This document shows, piece after piece, positions 10,886-23,594 of a stretch of 64,000 nt of DNA. Positions within the stretch are counted from its first letter, which is position 1, and every line of letters begins with the position of its first letter. The position numbers and the translations under genes are program-made. The notes under the pieces are model-generated. The model was not told the origin of the DNA and made no database searches. It worked only from the letters and a program-made list of their open reading frames with translations. The stretch is from Spirometra erinaceieuropaei (lineage: Eukaryota > Platyhelminthes > Cestoda > Diphyllobothriidea > Diphyllobothriidae), in the NCBI GenBank assembly GCA_902702965.1, contig CACRXP010000189.1, positions 389,885 through 453,884 of the forward strand, in the 5' to 3' direction.

Positions 10886-11400
10886 GTTCACCGAAGTTGT
10901 GAAATGGGTTTTCGATTAGAAATGATTACTAAGGCTAGGCAGCAATAACGGTGCAGTCTAATCCAAGTATATTCCAGTCGTGCCAGGATATCCGCTTTTG
11001 AATGCATGCCTTTCGGCCGTCCGCAAAAACGACATTCGGTACAAGAGGACTGCATAAGTAGAAAATACTTTTGCCCATATGTTTTTCATACCCTTATGAA
11101 TTTAAATATATGACATTAAAACAATGCATAAAATTATTCTTAATTATACTTATTCGATAGCGAACTACGTCATCTCCAAATATTATGCCTAAATAAAGCG
11201 TATAATTTGGTTTTTAAAGTACTTTTCAATTCCCTAAAATTTTTAACACAGCCTACAGTAGCAGGTACGTTTATGTATTTCCAAGAATGAAAACCATATA
11301 GTTTCCTTTGCTTTGAAGAAGACGCCATAAAAGTTCGTAATGGATATGGGCCATTTGCATGCCTCACAAGTAGCATTCATAAGCGGTAAACTACGATGCA
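10886..11400. mobile_element. Diverged long-TIR MITE (copy 3)
   Basis: Left-half landmarks in order: GTTTTCGATTAGAAATGATTACT, a step like CTTTTGAATGCA, GCATAAGTAG, AATTTAAATATATG and TATAATTTGGTTTTTAAAG. A decayed right-half landmark (GCATGCCTCACAAGTAG) follows at about 11,356. Highly diverged, so an old insertion. Confidence 0.55.
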
Positions 11401-12767
11401 TTTTTAATCTCATAATCAACCCTCTCCGTCTTCTTTTACGTGTGTCTAAAAAGCCACATAGGACTGGTCGCATATGAATGGAGCCGGACTACGTCTAGAC
11501 TACAGCCACAAAAATCAGTTAAATTTCTGTCCAAGTCATGCCGGCCATTTCGAAAGTTTTTTTAAGATCGCAGTTGCGGTGCGCTTTTCAGCCAGGGCGT
11601 ATTTCATCGACATATCGGTCGAAATAAATGTAACGGGAGCCACTGTTATTGTGGGCTCAGACGCCGCTTGATATGCACACCACGCCCAGTCGTTGATTTC
11701 TGACCTTTGATCCGCCTCGAAGTTAGTGCCGGGAGTGGCTGACCCAGTTTCGGGAAAGCAGCCGAAATCAGTCTCGCCGGGTTTGTAGAAATAAGGCCAG
11801 CCGAGTTCCCTACCAGGAATGGTCACACCGATGCAGGCATGGGGGGAAGGAGGGGGGCGGTACGGGGGAACAGTCCTTATTTCGACAGGCGATACGAGCA
11901 CAGCGATTGCATCGCATGTGCCGACCACAGCCGAAATCGGAGTTAGATATAATTAACAAATTTCATCACCGCGGTGAGTTCTTGTTATATCAGTGCAAAG
12001 ATCATTTATTCTAAGTTCGGAGGGGGGAGGATTGGGCGGACATATTTTCATATGCCGTGTCATGCCTGCTTAACGAACGCTGGCCTTCTCCATTGAACAT
12101 GATTTCCGTGCTATCGCGAATACTTTCCACTCAAATAGAGAATACATGTGCCTTTGCAAGCATGAGCTAGTATTTTTGGCTTGTGTTTTGCAACTGTTGA
12201 TTAGTTTAGCAATATAGGGATCGATTAGCCTACCCTAATTAGAACGTATATGGCCATATGATGATAGGGTCGTTAACCGAGTAGGCACAGAACATGTTCA
12301 TATCTTCGTGTCCTTGTGTTTAATCTAGAGCCCTCGCGGACAGTCGCATAGCGTCAAGTACTTCTGCCGAAGGGGGATAACAACAGGGCCAAGGGAGACT
12401 AGTGTGGTTATTTCTGTCTTATTTAAACTGTCTTCTCTCGGAATTCACACTTCCTCAGTTGTTCAATATATGCATATATTTCCGTACTCTCCCCATAAAG
12501 CGGGCCATACGGTAGATGCGCTGGACCGACACGGAGGTCATATCGGACTCCGGCAGGAGTTGTCGGAAATGGGCACCCATGACAAATACCAGTATTCGGA
12601 GCGTGGTGGCAGGCCCAGGCCGCGCCCAATGAGACCTGAGTCGTTTCCTACTCTGTGTTGCTTTATAAAATCTAGGTCGTGCCTTATTGCGGACAAGGGA
12701 GTGTGATGGTTTGCCTAGGTGCGAGATTTCACCGTGCCAGCAACATACCTCCTAACGCCGGTCTCTA
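11401..12767. other. No recognised feature
   Basis: Contains moderately GC-rich stretches (11,690-11,930) with a 130-codon minus frame (11,536-11,928) and a 100-codon plus frame (12,404-12,706). Neither shows a domain signature. They could be decayed exons, but nothing supports it. Confidence 0.4.
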
Positions 12768-12893
12768 TGTCCTGGCCCAGGTGAGGAAAGGGATAGAGTG
12801 TGGTAGATGCTGCACTACTGTTAAATAATTTACTCACAAGTCACCTTCGCTGAACTCACTCTGCTGTGGAGCAGGCGGTGGATATATTCAATT
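12768..12893 (+). repeat. R1 repeat family copy
   Basis: Partial copy of an unclassified dispersed repeat. Conserved landmarks are CCCAGGTGAGGA, GTGTGGTAGATGCTGCAC, a TCACAAGT segment and GCAGGCGGTGGATAT. The best-preserved copies are at 29.28, 60.60 and 62.56 kb. Confidence 0.6.
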
Positions 12894-15800
12894 ACAGAGT
12901 TTTTAGAGTCCAAAAACGTGAAGCAGGGCTTTCCGCAACCCCTTTTTAGCGGTCCGTCAAATCAGTCCGTCAGGTTATCTAAAACTCTAGGACTGTCATT
13001 ACGTGTGACCAGAAGCCTTGACTCAAATGACCTGGATACGGAGAATTGCTAAAATATTTTACTTCTGTAATTCGTTTGATAAACAAAAGGTCAGCACAAC
13101 ATCCTTCACTCGTTTTGCCCTTATAGGGTTCAAGTGACTCCCCAGCTCGTACTAACGGCGTCAATGGAAACAGAACCTAGTTTTAGGAGTGCAGACAACA
13201 TTTGCTGGACCAGAGCTGAGTCGTTGATACTTTTACAACTATGATATATGAAGAATGGTGGGGCAGCGTACCTGCGCGTTTATTCATCGCAATCTTTCAA
13301 TAAACACGGGTTTTATCGTCCGAGATGACAGCCGCAAAAATGAGCATTCATTTTTTTTACGGACCAGTGTTGCAACTCTTTGCCAGACTTGCATCAGTGG
13401 TTGCTGATATGCTCATGCGTCACCTGCCTATCTCATAAATCTTGAATGGCCAGTTTTAATCAATATCATGGTCCGTTAATTATTTGCTTGTTGTCCTTTA
13501 CATGTTTTAAAAAGAAAGGATTGCTTCAGATGGGGAAAGCACAATTTAAATTTCATTCGGTAAGACAGGCAAAAAGCCTACTCTGCTGTTTCAGATGACT
13601 TTACGTCAAATATCGTGGGGATGCCTATCACCTGTGCACCTACCATAAATCTTGAATTTAACATAAGGCTGCCTGTAATATGGGAGCACCCACTCCCGCG
13701 TCCTGGCATTCATTTTTGCTCTGTAAAATCGTGACGGCCTATCGAGAATCTTGAGATCTTTCCTTTGTAATATAGCCAAAAAGATTAAGTGAAATTAAGT
13801 GATTATTTTGTTCAGTTGATTGTTAGTTCAACAGAAATTGTTAGACGATTATTCTTTCCCGGAGTCATTACTTGGACACCAGCGTAGTTCAGTATGCACA
13901 TATTTTTTTCAGGTAAACTGCAACAGGTGTCTTCTGAAAAGACTACTTCCGAAACTATGAAAGCAACTCTTGTGCGACCCATAAACACTGCGAATGAACT
14001 CTTTTTTTACTCGGCATCTCATTACCGCAGCAAAGGTTACCTATCCAAGAATGAAATGGCTTTCTAATTTCGGTTATTCCGGCTCAATTTATACCCGATC
14101 AGTCTTGTGAAAGACTGGCTCAGACTGCAGAAACAATCACAAATCCTCCGGCGTAATCAAAACATAATGCCGCAGGAATTCTACTCCCTACCCTGTGTGT
14201 AGGGAATTTTCGGCAATTAGAATAGTTAGGCATCATCATCATCATCCACAAGCCGGTGTCATTAACATGCGCAAAAACTCTAGGTAAATGACTTCCCATC
14301 CCAAAACAGTTACTCAATGACATTTACTGAATTTCATGTGCTAAGGGCTCTTGATTTTACATTGATCATGCCAGACGTCTTGGGTCTCACATTAACAACC
14401 ATAAGCTTGCAATCCGCCGAGTGACTGTTTGTAACTGGTGTTTGGGCACGTACGTAAATGTGACCAATGCTTTAACTTGGGAACGGTAATGAAATGATCG
14501 TCCTGACTAACACCAAATTTGCGCGATAACTCCTCGAAGCCAGGTCCTATTGAACGACGAGCTTCAGTCGCCATGTCGGTCTGAACGCTTATTACGAAGG
14601 CCTGCCTGCTCGACTCAGTGACTCGGGTTTGCCTCGAAAAAACATCTGCTTATCCATGCTCGTTCGTTTAGACTATCATTGATTCGAACGCACCTGGAAC
14701 GCCTAACGCCTCTCTCTCACTTTCAATACATATCTAAGTAAAACGATGACATCTCTCTTCACACGCTCTAGGACAATCATCTCACTTCCCACTATGTGTT
14801 GCCTCTGGTGACGGGTTGATGTGGACAGCTAGAAGATCCACGGATACAACTCGATTTTTCGAAAGAACCTCCTTTGTTTTATAAAGCAATCTATCTGATA
14901 TCAAGACGCCTGCTTAGGCAGTGTGAGAAGGTTTGCTAAATCGATCTCCAGGGCACATGAGTAGCGCCCGGGTCCGCAACCGTTTTAACAGTGTTAAAAT
15001 GAGCATTGGTTCATAAAAAATACGAATCATGGAAATTTTAACCCGCCTGCATATACCTATTTCTCCTAGCGAAACTCACTTCATAACTACGGTGAATAAT
15101 TAGCATTTCATCAGGAGATAAGGGAAATATAACAGATAAGAAAATGTAGATCGCTGAAATATGAATATCCAGTTAGTGAACTGAATAATGAGGGGAGTCG
15201 GAATTTACGAATGATTGCCAGTTACTCACAAAATGGCATAAAAGATGGGCCTCATATGTATATCATCAAAAAACAACTTTAAGGGAGTTGAAGGTATAAG
15301 ATTAATGTTAAAGGTATCTTAACGTTGTCCAGAAATGGCAGTTTTTCAAAGCAGCCGAAAAATCCAAAAAGGTCGAAAACGCTTTTAATTGAAAAAAAAC
15401 TGCAATTTCGGGTAAATAGGACGCCTGTCCTAGAGGAAACAAATTGAATAATTTTTGACAGTAGATTTTTAATGAAGGTTAAACTTGAATATTCTTTTAC
15501 GATTACTGGGATGTCAAGTATGGCCGTTTGTTACCAGCATTTTTAAGTACAGATCCCAGAACTGCTTCCCGATATTTCGTTGTATTTTTTGATTTTACAT
15601 TAACTGAGATGCTGCTTACTTAGGCAAATAGGATTTTGACTGATTTTGCCGGTAGAATTGTTACAGGATTAAATAAATTCATTAGGTGACATGTTGCGGG
15701 GCTGGACATTAACTACTTTTAAACATGACTCGCAGATAATATTTATTTTGTATTAAAGACCCGTCGGGGTGCCATCAACGAAAGCAAAGATGTGATCGTG

Positions 15801-16990
15801 AAAACAATACTTTGGGTGTATAATAAGAACATTTCCTGTGAAAGTAATTCGCATTTCTACTTTGTTCTGGATTGCATCTATTTTCAAATGAACCTCGCGA
15901 TACCGTGAAAGACTTAAGGATTTTCACTGTTTTAAGTCAATTGACCGCCAAGGCAGGTTCTGAATTTTATGTTTGTTAAATCATTTAAAATTAGATGCTG
16001 ACCAGAGGAGTTTACCGAGGTGGTGAGTATTTGGCAGTTTATCAATGTAAATGGCTGCTTGGGTCACATTTGAATAGTCGACAAACATCTAACGGCACTG
16101 TCAAATGAACTGAACTTCCAAAATAACAGTCAACAACGACTGGGCATTTGATCAGCTGAAAACGTTTCTTTAGTGAGTTATCTACTTAAGGAGTGCTTTA
16201 ATACTATATTCTTTTGGTGCGTGTCCATGCGATTTGCATGTTTATACGACGTAACCATGAAAACATGTGGCATTGTCTGCCATTAATAAAAGAACCGCGC
16301 GAAAATTCAAGTTATATATGTTCAAAACTGAAATAACTCCTTGCCGTAGTCGTTTCACTGTCATATTATAATGCTTTCCAGTTGGCAAAACTATTTGGGT
16401 AGATTTAAAAGAGGGATTGCATTGGTGCGTTACTGTTGAACTTTAGGGCATGAAATCACACATATTTGTAAATATAACTCCTAAAAATCAATGCAAAGCT
16501 TGGTTCTCTATAAAAGACCTGCGAATTAGCGAACTTATTCGCACGGCCAGTCTTCCAAACAAATTAGTTTTCCAGCGCAGCTAGTTCCGTTTGGTATAAC
16601 CTTCGAGGTTTAATTACTCTCCTCTCAAACGAAAACACGATAGGTTGCGCGAACAAAGTCTAGAATAGCTATTGACATGGGCAATTGCGCGAATGGAAGG
16701 TAGCCTAGATTTCTTTTCAAAATTATGAACTTTTAGCTAAGCCATTAATTCTACACGAAAAAAGGACATTTAGCAGAAGTCTCTGAGCTTGTGAGCATAA
16801 TTAGCAATGTTTAAGATGTCTGAAAATTCGCATACCGGTTGTGTGCGTAAGGTAATTTCCGACTGGTGTGTTTTGCGCATCCGATGTTTTTTAAGCTGCC
16901 CCCAGGGCACCAAAATCAATCATCCGGCAAAATCTTCCAGATGGGAAAAAGACATCTAGACTAGTCGATAGGCAACTGAAAGACATCAGA
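12894..16990. other. AT-rich stretch without recognised genes
   Basis: Roughly 4 kb with very few frames above 60 codons and none recognisable. 14,234-14,247 holds a tiny CAT tract. No repeat is shared with the rest of the window, so this may be single-copy non-coding DNA or very old repeats. Confidence 0.45.
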
Positions 16991-16995
16991 CGCAT

Positions 16996-17360
16996 ATACC
17001 ATACCAGCCGGCAACTACCTTACGCACACAGCTTGTAGACTCTAAGGACAGGGCTGGCTATCTCAGTAGAAAAGGTGTTTTCTACAAAATACAGTGTTTC
17101 AGTTGTTATGGCGTCTATTGCGGCCATTCTGGGAAATATGTCTCAAACCGTATAAATAAACATCATTTAGCAGTGAAAAAACGCGACAGTGTATCCCCGG
17201 TGGCCATGCACGCATTGAACAATGGACACACATTTGCGTGGAAGGACTCTTGCCTTGTTGGCGCCTGCCCAATAACAAAGGCCGCGAATTCCTGAGAGAA
17301 ATGCACTTATATGAGGCATGCATCAATCGGCATATTGATTCAGATGTCACATGCAAAATA
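16996..17360 (+). pseudogene. PLE linker and GIY-YIG endonuclease relic
   Basis: Reading from 16,996 gives IPYQPATTLRTQLVDSKDRA (the linker seen in Penelope-like proteins) and KGVFYKIQCFSCYGVYCGHS (the GIY..YIG-type core). NRINKHHLAVKKRDSVSPVA and MHALNNGHTF follow. Near 17,265-17,274 the frame shifts, and the next frame continues with NKGREFLREMHLYEACINRHID, which parallels KTGRELIEAW..SVNRFIDL of the copy at 35.5 kb. The domain is therefore complete apart from one frameshift. A 132-codon antisense frame (17,099-17,497) is only its shadow. It belongs to a different PLE subgroup from the 5-kb pair. Confidence 0.82.
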
Positions 17361-18070
17361 ATTAACGAAAAATTCAAACTGGTGAAGCCAATCCCGAAGA
17401 GGTTGTAAGGTTCGATTGACACGCATTGACACAGATGCTGACAAATCGTAGGACCCTTTTTGGGCACAGTTACGAAGTCAGTTGTTTTTTTGTACACCTA
17501 TAGTCTGTCGACGTTCTTCGGGACCAGCTTCGCAGAGTTACACAGTAAACGTTGCAGGTTTTTCTAATGAATTTTATCTTCCTAGTTTATACATATAGGG
17601 GGCGAGATCAGGCGTAGTGACTGACTAATATAAACAACCTGACTACGCATTCCAAAAACAACCGTTTTGCGGAGGATGAGTCAGATTTTCACATAACTGG
17701 GGGTCGATTAAGATCCCATCTGAGCAGAAGTGCCATAGAGACCGTATTTTGACAGACAAAGAAGTCTGAAAGCGTGTGCTATACCATTATCAGTAAGCCA
17801 TGACCCTCGCATTCTAATATGCTCTGGCAGTTCCCTGACATCTGGTTTCCTGCCAGTATATGCGCCTGCGTTCCCACAGGGTATACAGGTGGTGGACATT
17901 GCTGTCCAGTCATCATCGTCCTTCTGGCTCTTGTTAAGGGGATTTTTTGTGAAAAAATCTTGGTCAAGTGAGTGTTGTGGACCAGTGGGTGTGATAACAC
18001 GCATGGGAGCGGGTCCGGCCATGTCAGTCAATGCACCCTCCTCCGCCTCCGGTTTTCTTGAATCTATCCT
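17361..18070. other. No recognised gene
   Basis: A 140-codon minus frame (17,708-18,130) and overlapping frames on the other strand run into an R1 repeat and show no known domain. I treat them as chance. Confidence 0.45.
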
Positions 18071-19631
18071 AACCTCGGGTCCAGGACAGGTGGGGAGTGG
18101 GGAAGAGGGAGTGCGGTAGACGCTGCGCAAGTCTACATTCGCTATGCACTAAGTCGCGCGCAAGTCAACATATATGCTGCGTCCTGCTGTGCAGCACACG
18201 GTGCACATAGTTGAATCGCTGTCAAGCGGTCAATTGGCAGCCCTTCGAACCACACCTTTTGGCACACCATGGAGGCTTAAAATCATGTCAGATCGGTTAT
18301 AGTTAGAAATGCGCTGAAGTCCGCATGCCTGTAGCTCTCCAAAGTCGATCTCACTCTCTTTCTCATCACTTAGACGTTAGTCCGCTGTTTGAGCTGAACA
18401 ACCACTTGATGACGGGTTCGGGATTGGCTGAGCAAGGCGACCCGTCTGTGCGTACCACACGTCACCCGGTTCCCCGCACAAAACATCACGTCTTGGCACA
18501 GAAATGATTAGCGGCTCGGGCGTGACATAAAGGCCACATTAAGAAGGAACCGTTAAGCCTGACTTAAGGTTCATCAGCCAGTTTACCGACCAATTTGCGC
18601 CTCGTTTACGCCCGTCTGAGCTTTGGCGCACGATCTAGGACCATCACAGGCGGTTAGATAGCCATTATTTACTGGTTTTTAACAGAACAATGAGTCCCTG
18701 ACTCAGTGGCAGTCCGTTGGACTTACTAGCGCCCAATAACCAAAAGAGGGGGCTTGAGACCTAAGTAGTCCAAACCTGGGGTTGTATATAACGATAACGA
18801 TAGGGTGTGGTATCTCCATGTAAATAGCAACTACAAAACTAGACCCTAAAGTTCAGTGTGACTCTAAACATCTATTTTATCCACTGTTCCCATTGTTGAA
18901 ATTCTCTTCCAGTCCTGACTAAGCGTAAACATATCAGCGACGCATTCCTTAAAGTGTGTTTGTTTTCGAAAGGATGGGGTTTGAAGCCGAAGTTATTTAA
19001 ACCTCAGGTTGCATATGACGGTAGCGATAGGGTGTAGGACCCATTTTAAGATGGCAACTACACAAATATACATCAAAATCCAGTGAGGCTGTAAACGTCA
19101 CTTATTATTCACCCTTCCCATTTTCGCAATTTCTTTCCATTCCTGACTAAGTATATAGTTGCCAGCTGCGTTTCATTTAAAGTCCCTTACTTTTTGAAAT
19201 TTGTTTTTTTTATTATTTGTTAACTATCGAGCTTGTTTTCTTTACCAAACTACAGTGTACGATGCGCATTTTGGCAAAAATTTATCTATTTTCAGTGTCT
19301 TCTTACCCTTCCTCCTGCACGTTGCCCAACGCGTAAAACTCCCTCTGCAACCATTAATTGCATGACACGATCCCCAGGCTAGCTCAAGTTAGTTGTGGTT
19401 CCTACAACCTGCCGTTGCCGATATCACTCGCTGACGACAGAGAAAAAACCAGAAAGGGCCACACCGACGTCACTGGTCATCCTTGTTCCTCCTTCCTACT
19501 CAAAACAAACAGTTTGTCCGGTTACGATCAGCACAGATGGTCAAAGGTAAAAAAACCGCATCTGAGCCTTTGGTTTGAAGGCGACTTTGTGAATGTCACT
19601 CAAGGAGATTGAAGTCACTGCATCGACTGCA
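18071..19631 (+). repeat. Large dispersed repeat E, copy 1 (starts with an R1 unit)
   Basis: Collinear with 29,275-30,538. Shared blocks include CACACCATGGAGG, GAAATGCGCTGAAGT, ACATAAAGGCCACATTAAG, ACCGACCAATTTGCGC and GATCTAGGACC. It contains an internal tandem pair (about 18,690-18,960 and 18,961-19,200) sharing CGATAGGGTGT, GGCAACTACA and TTCC.TTCCTGACTAAG. Both copies run into a long-TIR MITE at the same place, so element and MITE were copied together. No coding signature. Confidence 0.75.
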
Positions 19632-20091
19632 CAGTAGATGTTATGTGGATGATGAAATTTTAACCGAATTTCTGAAATAAGTCTTCAATTAGTAAAGAGT
19701 ATCTAAGTAGAGATGTGCATGTCAGAAGGGCGGCTTTTGCAGGAGCTTCTTTTCGGCCGTTTGAAAAAAACCTGTTGCAAAATCAAGTATGTTAAAAGTG
19801 TAATTTTTTCCACTGACTATCGATGTCCTGATAAATTTAAATCTACTATTTAGAAGAGAGACGCAAAAATAACTTCTCTTGTGCTAATTTAGTAACAAAT
19901 TGTCTCCTTTCTAAATTTCCTATTTGAAGAATGAGTATCTTTTGACTTCAAAACAATTCGTGATATGGGAATTTTAGGACCCAAAAGTTTTCATTCATAC
20001 AACATTATGTCGACATGTTTGTTAGTGCTACTTATAAAGTGAACAACCTTGTCCAAATCTACTTCAACATTTGAGTGTTATGTGACGTTTT

Positions 20092-20147
20092 CCTGACAAA
20101 ATAAATACTGCACTCCTTGTGCCACCACTACCCTTACCTGCGACTAC
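20092..20147 (+). other. Degenerate TATA-like lead-in of PLE-type tail
   Basis: The stretch 20,092-20,147 matches the segment before the hammerhead at 41.07 kb: ATAAATACTGCACTCCTT, GTGCCACCA and CCCTTA. In the 41-kb copy it is preceded by GCTATAAATA; here the TATA element is decayed to AAAATAAATA. The true span is 20,092-20,147. Confidence 0.45.
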
Positions 20148-20190
20148 CTCTGATGATGGATTCGAAAGAGAATCCGAAACGTCAGGCTAA
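20147..20190 (+). ncRNA. Hammerhead ribozyme motif, type I, minimal stem III
   Basis: The core CTGATGA (20,150-20,156) is followed by stem II GGATTC (20,158-20,163), loop GAAAGA and GAATCC (20,170-20,175), then GAAA (20,176-20,179). ACGT forms a two-base-pair stem III with no loop, and cleavage is predicted after C20,183. Stem I begins with CCT (20,147-20,149) pairing AGG (20,184-20,186). All invariant core bases are present. Hammerheads with very short stem III are known from Penelope-like elements, where they are thought to act as dimers. The palindromic ACGT fits that. Activity is not shown. Confidence 0.75.
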
Positions 20191-21347
20191 TAAATTTCTC
20201 GTTCCAATTATCACATCTTCTTCCTCTAAACTGCTACCTGAAACTCGCCTGATGGCTTCTATCAGCGTAGAGAAATTTCTAGCTATCATTGATATAATGC
20301 ACACAACATGTAGCTTAGAAACCTTGAATGCAGATATAACGGCAGGTATGACAAAAAAATTATTGGGGAATAAAACATGTTTAGAAAAAGAGAGATACTC
20401 TCTTTTCAATTAGATCATCTGTAGATCATGAAATTTACTACCAATTGAGTATAGTAGATAATATTTTTGTATATTTTTCCACGTAATGTATTTGAACTTA
20501 TAAGAGCATCGAAGAACAAAGGGAAATTGTTATACTAATTATGCAATCCCTTTTTAGTGAGCGCGCTTCTTAAAGACGCCTGAACGGCGGCACATTCGAA
20601 AGCCGGTATCCTGGCATGAAGGAAAAGACGTGGAGTCATTCTGTGCGAAAATATATATCACTGCCCTATTTAAAAATTCTTTTTAAACTGAAAATATATT
20701 TCAGAACTTCGGTTAGCACTTCCAGAGGTAGCACATGCAATGTAAGTACTATTGCTTTCATAATTATTAATGTTGGTTAACGAGTTCTGCCAAAAAAATT
20801 TACAGCGTGAGCGGGGAAAACTTCCAGTGGCAGGTTTAGTCGTGACCTGATTAATTAAAGTATGGTCTAGGATGAAAAAGCTATGCGTCTGGACCAAGTC
20901 CCTACGCGCACTGTTTCCAATAAACGCGGCAGACGACAACTCCACTTTAAGGGCGTCGTTTAATGTTGTTTTTAATGACTGAAGAGCGATACTACCTCTT
21001 CCAACCTCTCCATTATTGCGCACATTTTAAAACTATGAATCTCTTGCCAAACCCTGAATCGTTTACATATAAAATCTTGCTTATCACCCCTTACATCATT
21101 ATGGTTAAATTTTCTATCACATAAATAAAGCTGAATTCCAACTTTGCTGCCATGTAAAGTTACCCATATTTTCATTTTTATTTGGCAGTTGGTGGAAGTG
21201 TACTCGCAAATTTATCCCTATTGGGCTATACAGCAAAAGGTCGAAGACTGAACCACTGCGCCCCAAGGAAATGAATGCAGTGAAAATACCGTGGAGTATC
21301 CTTTTCAAGGCCGATAACCAAATGCCCGCATCTGCTTAACGAACGTG

Positions 21348-22264
21348 CAGTGGGTTTGCTAACTCATGAAATGTTAATCGAAATTCGGAAATGTGCTTTT
21401 GACTCGAAAATATTACTCAAGTAGGGTTGTAAGATTAATCAGCGAGCAGCATTATCCCATAATAATTTAGTTACTTCCGGATGCCGAATTTTGAAGGCAA
21501 TTCGTTTCGGCCGCCTTTAAAAGATACACACAGTAAGACATGACTACTTGATTAGTGCGGACTTTTCTCATTGATTATTGATGCCTACATAAATCCACAT
21601 ATGTCTTATAGAAAATCCGCATTAATATGCTCATTTTCCTATCCATTTGATAGAAAGTTTCTTATTAAGATTTTTTATGACCGTCAAATGCCCGTTCATA
21701 AAACTTCGTGTCTCCGCATTAACCAATGCTGCCTGTGAAGTTTATGATATCACTGAAATCCACTGCTAAATTTTAAGAATCCCATATAGTCTTCTTTTAA
21801 TACCATAGACAAGTGTATGTTTTTTCGTACACGAAAAATATACAGCTTATAGTTTTTAACCTTTAATGCATGTGTAACGGCAGGCCGGGATCGAAATTAT
21901 TCTCGGAAAGGAAAGTTTCCTAAGACCAAAAGATATTCTTTCTTTAGACGTAAACATTAAAGTAGACGTAATGTCCTACTTAAAGAGTAAGATGGAAAAA
22001 TATTTTTATGGAGGTTTCCCATAAGATATACATGGGTTTTTGGGGGCATCAAAAATCAATGGGAGAATATTATAATACTAAATTATACATTTCTGCAATG
22101 TTTTTCTGTTGCAGGCGGCAAAAAAGAGTCCATTCAAAAGCCGTCATTCCGAGGACTATGTTTCATGCTGCAAATCTTGCAACCCCATTTAAGTAATCTT
22201 TTTCGAGTCAAAAATACAGTTCCGAATTTTAGTTGAAATTTCATGGATCAGCTCCTCTACATCT
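21348..22264. mobile_element. Long-TIR MITE (copy 5), nearly full length
   Basis: Starts CAGTGGGTTTGC then TAACTCATGAAATGTTAATC. The right end is GAAATTTCATGGATCAGCTC followed by CTCTACATC|TA. Internal landmarks (GACTACTTGATTAG, TAAATCCACATATGTCTTATA, AATGTCC..TTAAAGAGTAAG) match the reference. Size about 0.92 kb, no coding potential. Confidence 0.75.
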
Positions 22265-23250
22265 ATGTGGCATCCATATGGGCCTAGATTTCGCCAGGGG
22301 AGCTGTTACATTTCTGGCTCGCCAGACATTGAAAACGTTTGGGAGAGAAATTGTTGCAAGAAGTACAACCGCGACCTGATGCAGGAATCGTTGGTTTCCA
22401 TGGTAATTGTGCGCTATGTGTTCCGTTCCTAGCCACACGACAGGGACTGCTGATTAGATCAGGAGCTGGACTGAGGTGCGGTTGTTGACAACAGACCAAG
22501 GAATCCATCGACCGATTGACAGGCAGTGGAGTCAGTGTTGTTTTTATGTTAATAATAGACTATACGCCATGCGGGTAAAGAATGGTCATCGCAAGGACTT
22601 TTCATCATTAGGATGGTCGCAACAAGCTCATGAATTTAAATCCACGCTGTAGGAGTGTTCATGTCATCGGTCTGAGTCTACTGGTTGGTTGATTAAATAG
22701 CATGGACACGATTCGCTCAGGATTTTTGGGAGCAGTGTTCATTAATCTGGTTTGTTCGTGTGCAGATGTGCAAAATCTACAAGGAGGACATTCAGTTATA
22801 GAATATTCTTTAGTGTTTTTGTTATTCCAACTTTACAAGATGGAATCCCCGATAGTGGTGGATTTTTGGCGCACCCTAGCCTGCGTTTTTTTGACTCTTC
22901 TCCGGTGGCTATCAGGGCAAATACTTCAATGTAGCAAGGAGACTACTCTGGGCACCTCTGGCCGGACATATATCAGCAATAAGGTGAAACCTGGGAAAAT
23001 TTGAAATAGCAACTAGTTCAGCAAGAGCCACTAATACCTTTGATTTCACAAATACCCTCGCAAGAGCTCGGAATCTAGGGAGACGCCAGCTGTCCTAGTC
23101 ATCTTTCTCTGGCTTATCAAGAAACGCAGTGACCTCCTTCGTCCTACTCGATGCTAACTTTTTCAGACTTAACGACGCAGTGTAAAATTTGCAAAGAATT
23201 GAGTAACTGCTGTCCAGTGGAACGGTGGAAAGCTCGAAGAGATCGTAGAG
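22265..23250. other. No recognised gene
   Basis: A 100-codon frame at 22,702-23,004 contains a hydrophobic stretch (VIEYSLVFLLFQLYK) but has no recognisable homology and no promoter or poly(A) context that I can defend. Other frames overlap on the opposite strand. Confidence 0.4.
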
Positions 23251-23254
23251 GGGC

Positions 23255-23512
23255 GCTCACTGATCATTCTTACGGTACTCACTCGTTCCGTTGTGTCTCT
23301 CGAACGCAACCAGCAACCGCACAACGGCGCATGATATAGGCAGAATGGCATTATCGACAAAGACAAGACAGATTGGAATGGCGAATTCTGGCTTATTGGC
23401 CGTCGTCAGCCTGTCATGCCCAACCCCGAAGTGTGGAACACCCGAGGCCCAAACTCGCGACCCGTTAGTTAGAAGTCCACGCTTCTAACCACTAAGCCAT
23501 GGGCCCGTTGTC
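23255..23512 (-). mobile_element. tRNA-derived SINE, family S1
   Basis: On the minus strand the head reads ATGGCTTAGTGGTTAGAAGC (A box), then GGTCGCGAGTTTGGGCCTCG (B box region). The body is GTGTTCCACACTTCGGGGTT and the conserved ACGGC.AATAAGCCAGAA, with the tail toward 23,255. These promoter boxes and the unrelated body define a tRNA-derived SINE. At least a dozen relatives occur in the window. Confidence 0.8.
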
Positions 23513-23594
23513 CTGTCGGTTTCGATCTGGAATATAAAATGGTAGGGGGGGCGCACGTGGGGATCGATATAGAGCCCGTAATACACACTGGGAC

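Larger units (their letters stand above)
19632..20742. mobile_element. Long-TIR MITE (copy 4) split by a ribozyme-bearing repeat
   Basis: Begins CAGTAGATG (19,632) with GATGAAATTTTAACCGAATTT just inside. The left half runs to about 19,980. Right-half landmarks resume at about 20,440 (TGAACTTATAAGAGCATCGAA, GAAAGCCGGTATCCTGGCAT) and end at GCACATGCAATG|TA (20,742). The interruption of roughly 400 bp holds the PLE-type tail with the hammerhead at 20.15 kb. Confidence 0.65.

Noticed and set aside
17099..17497. 132-codon minus-strand frame
   Set aside because: It is antisense to the PLE endonuclease relic on the plus strand.
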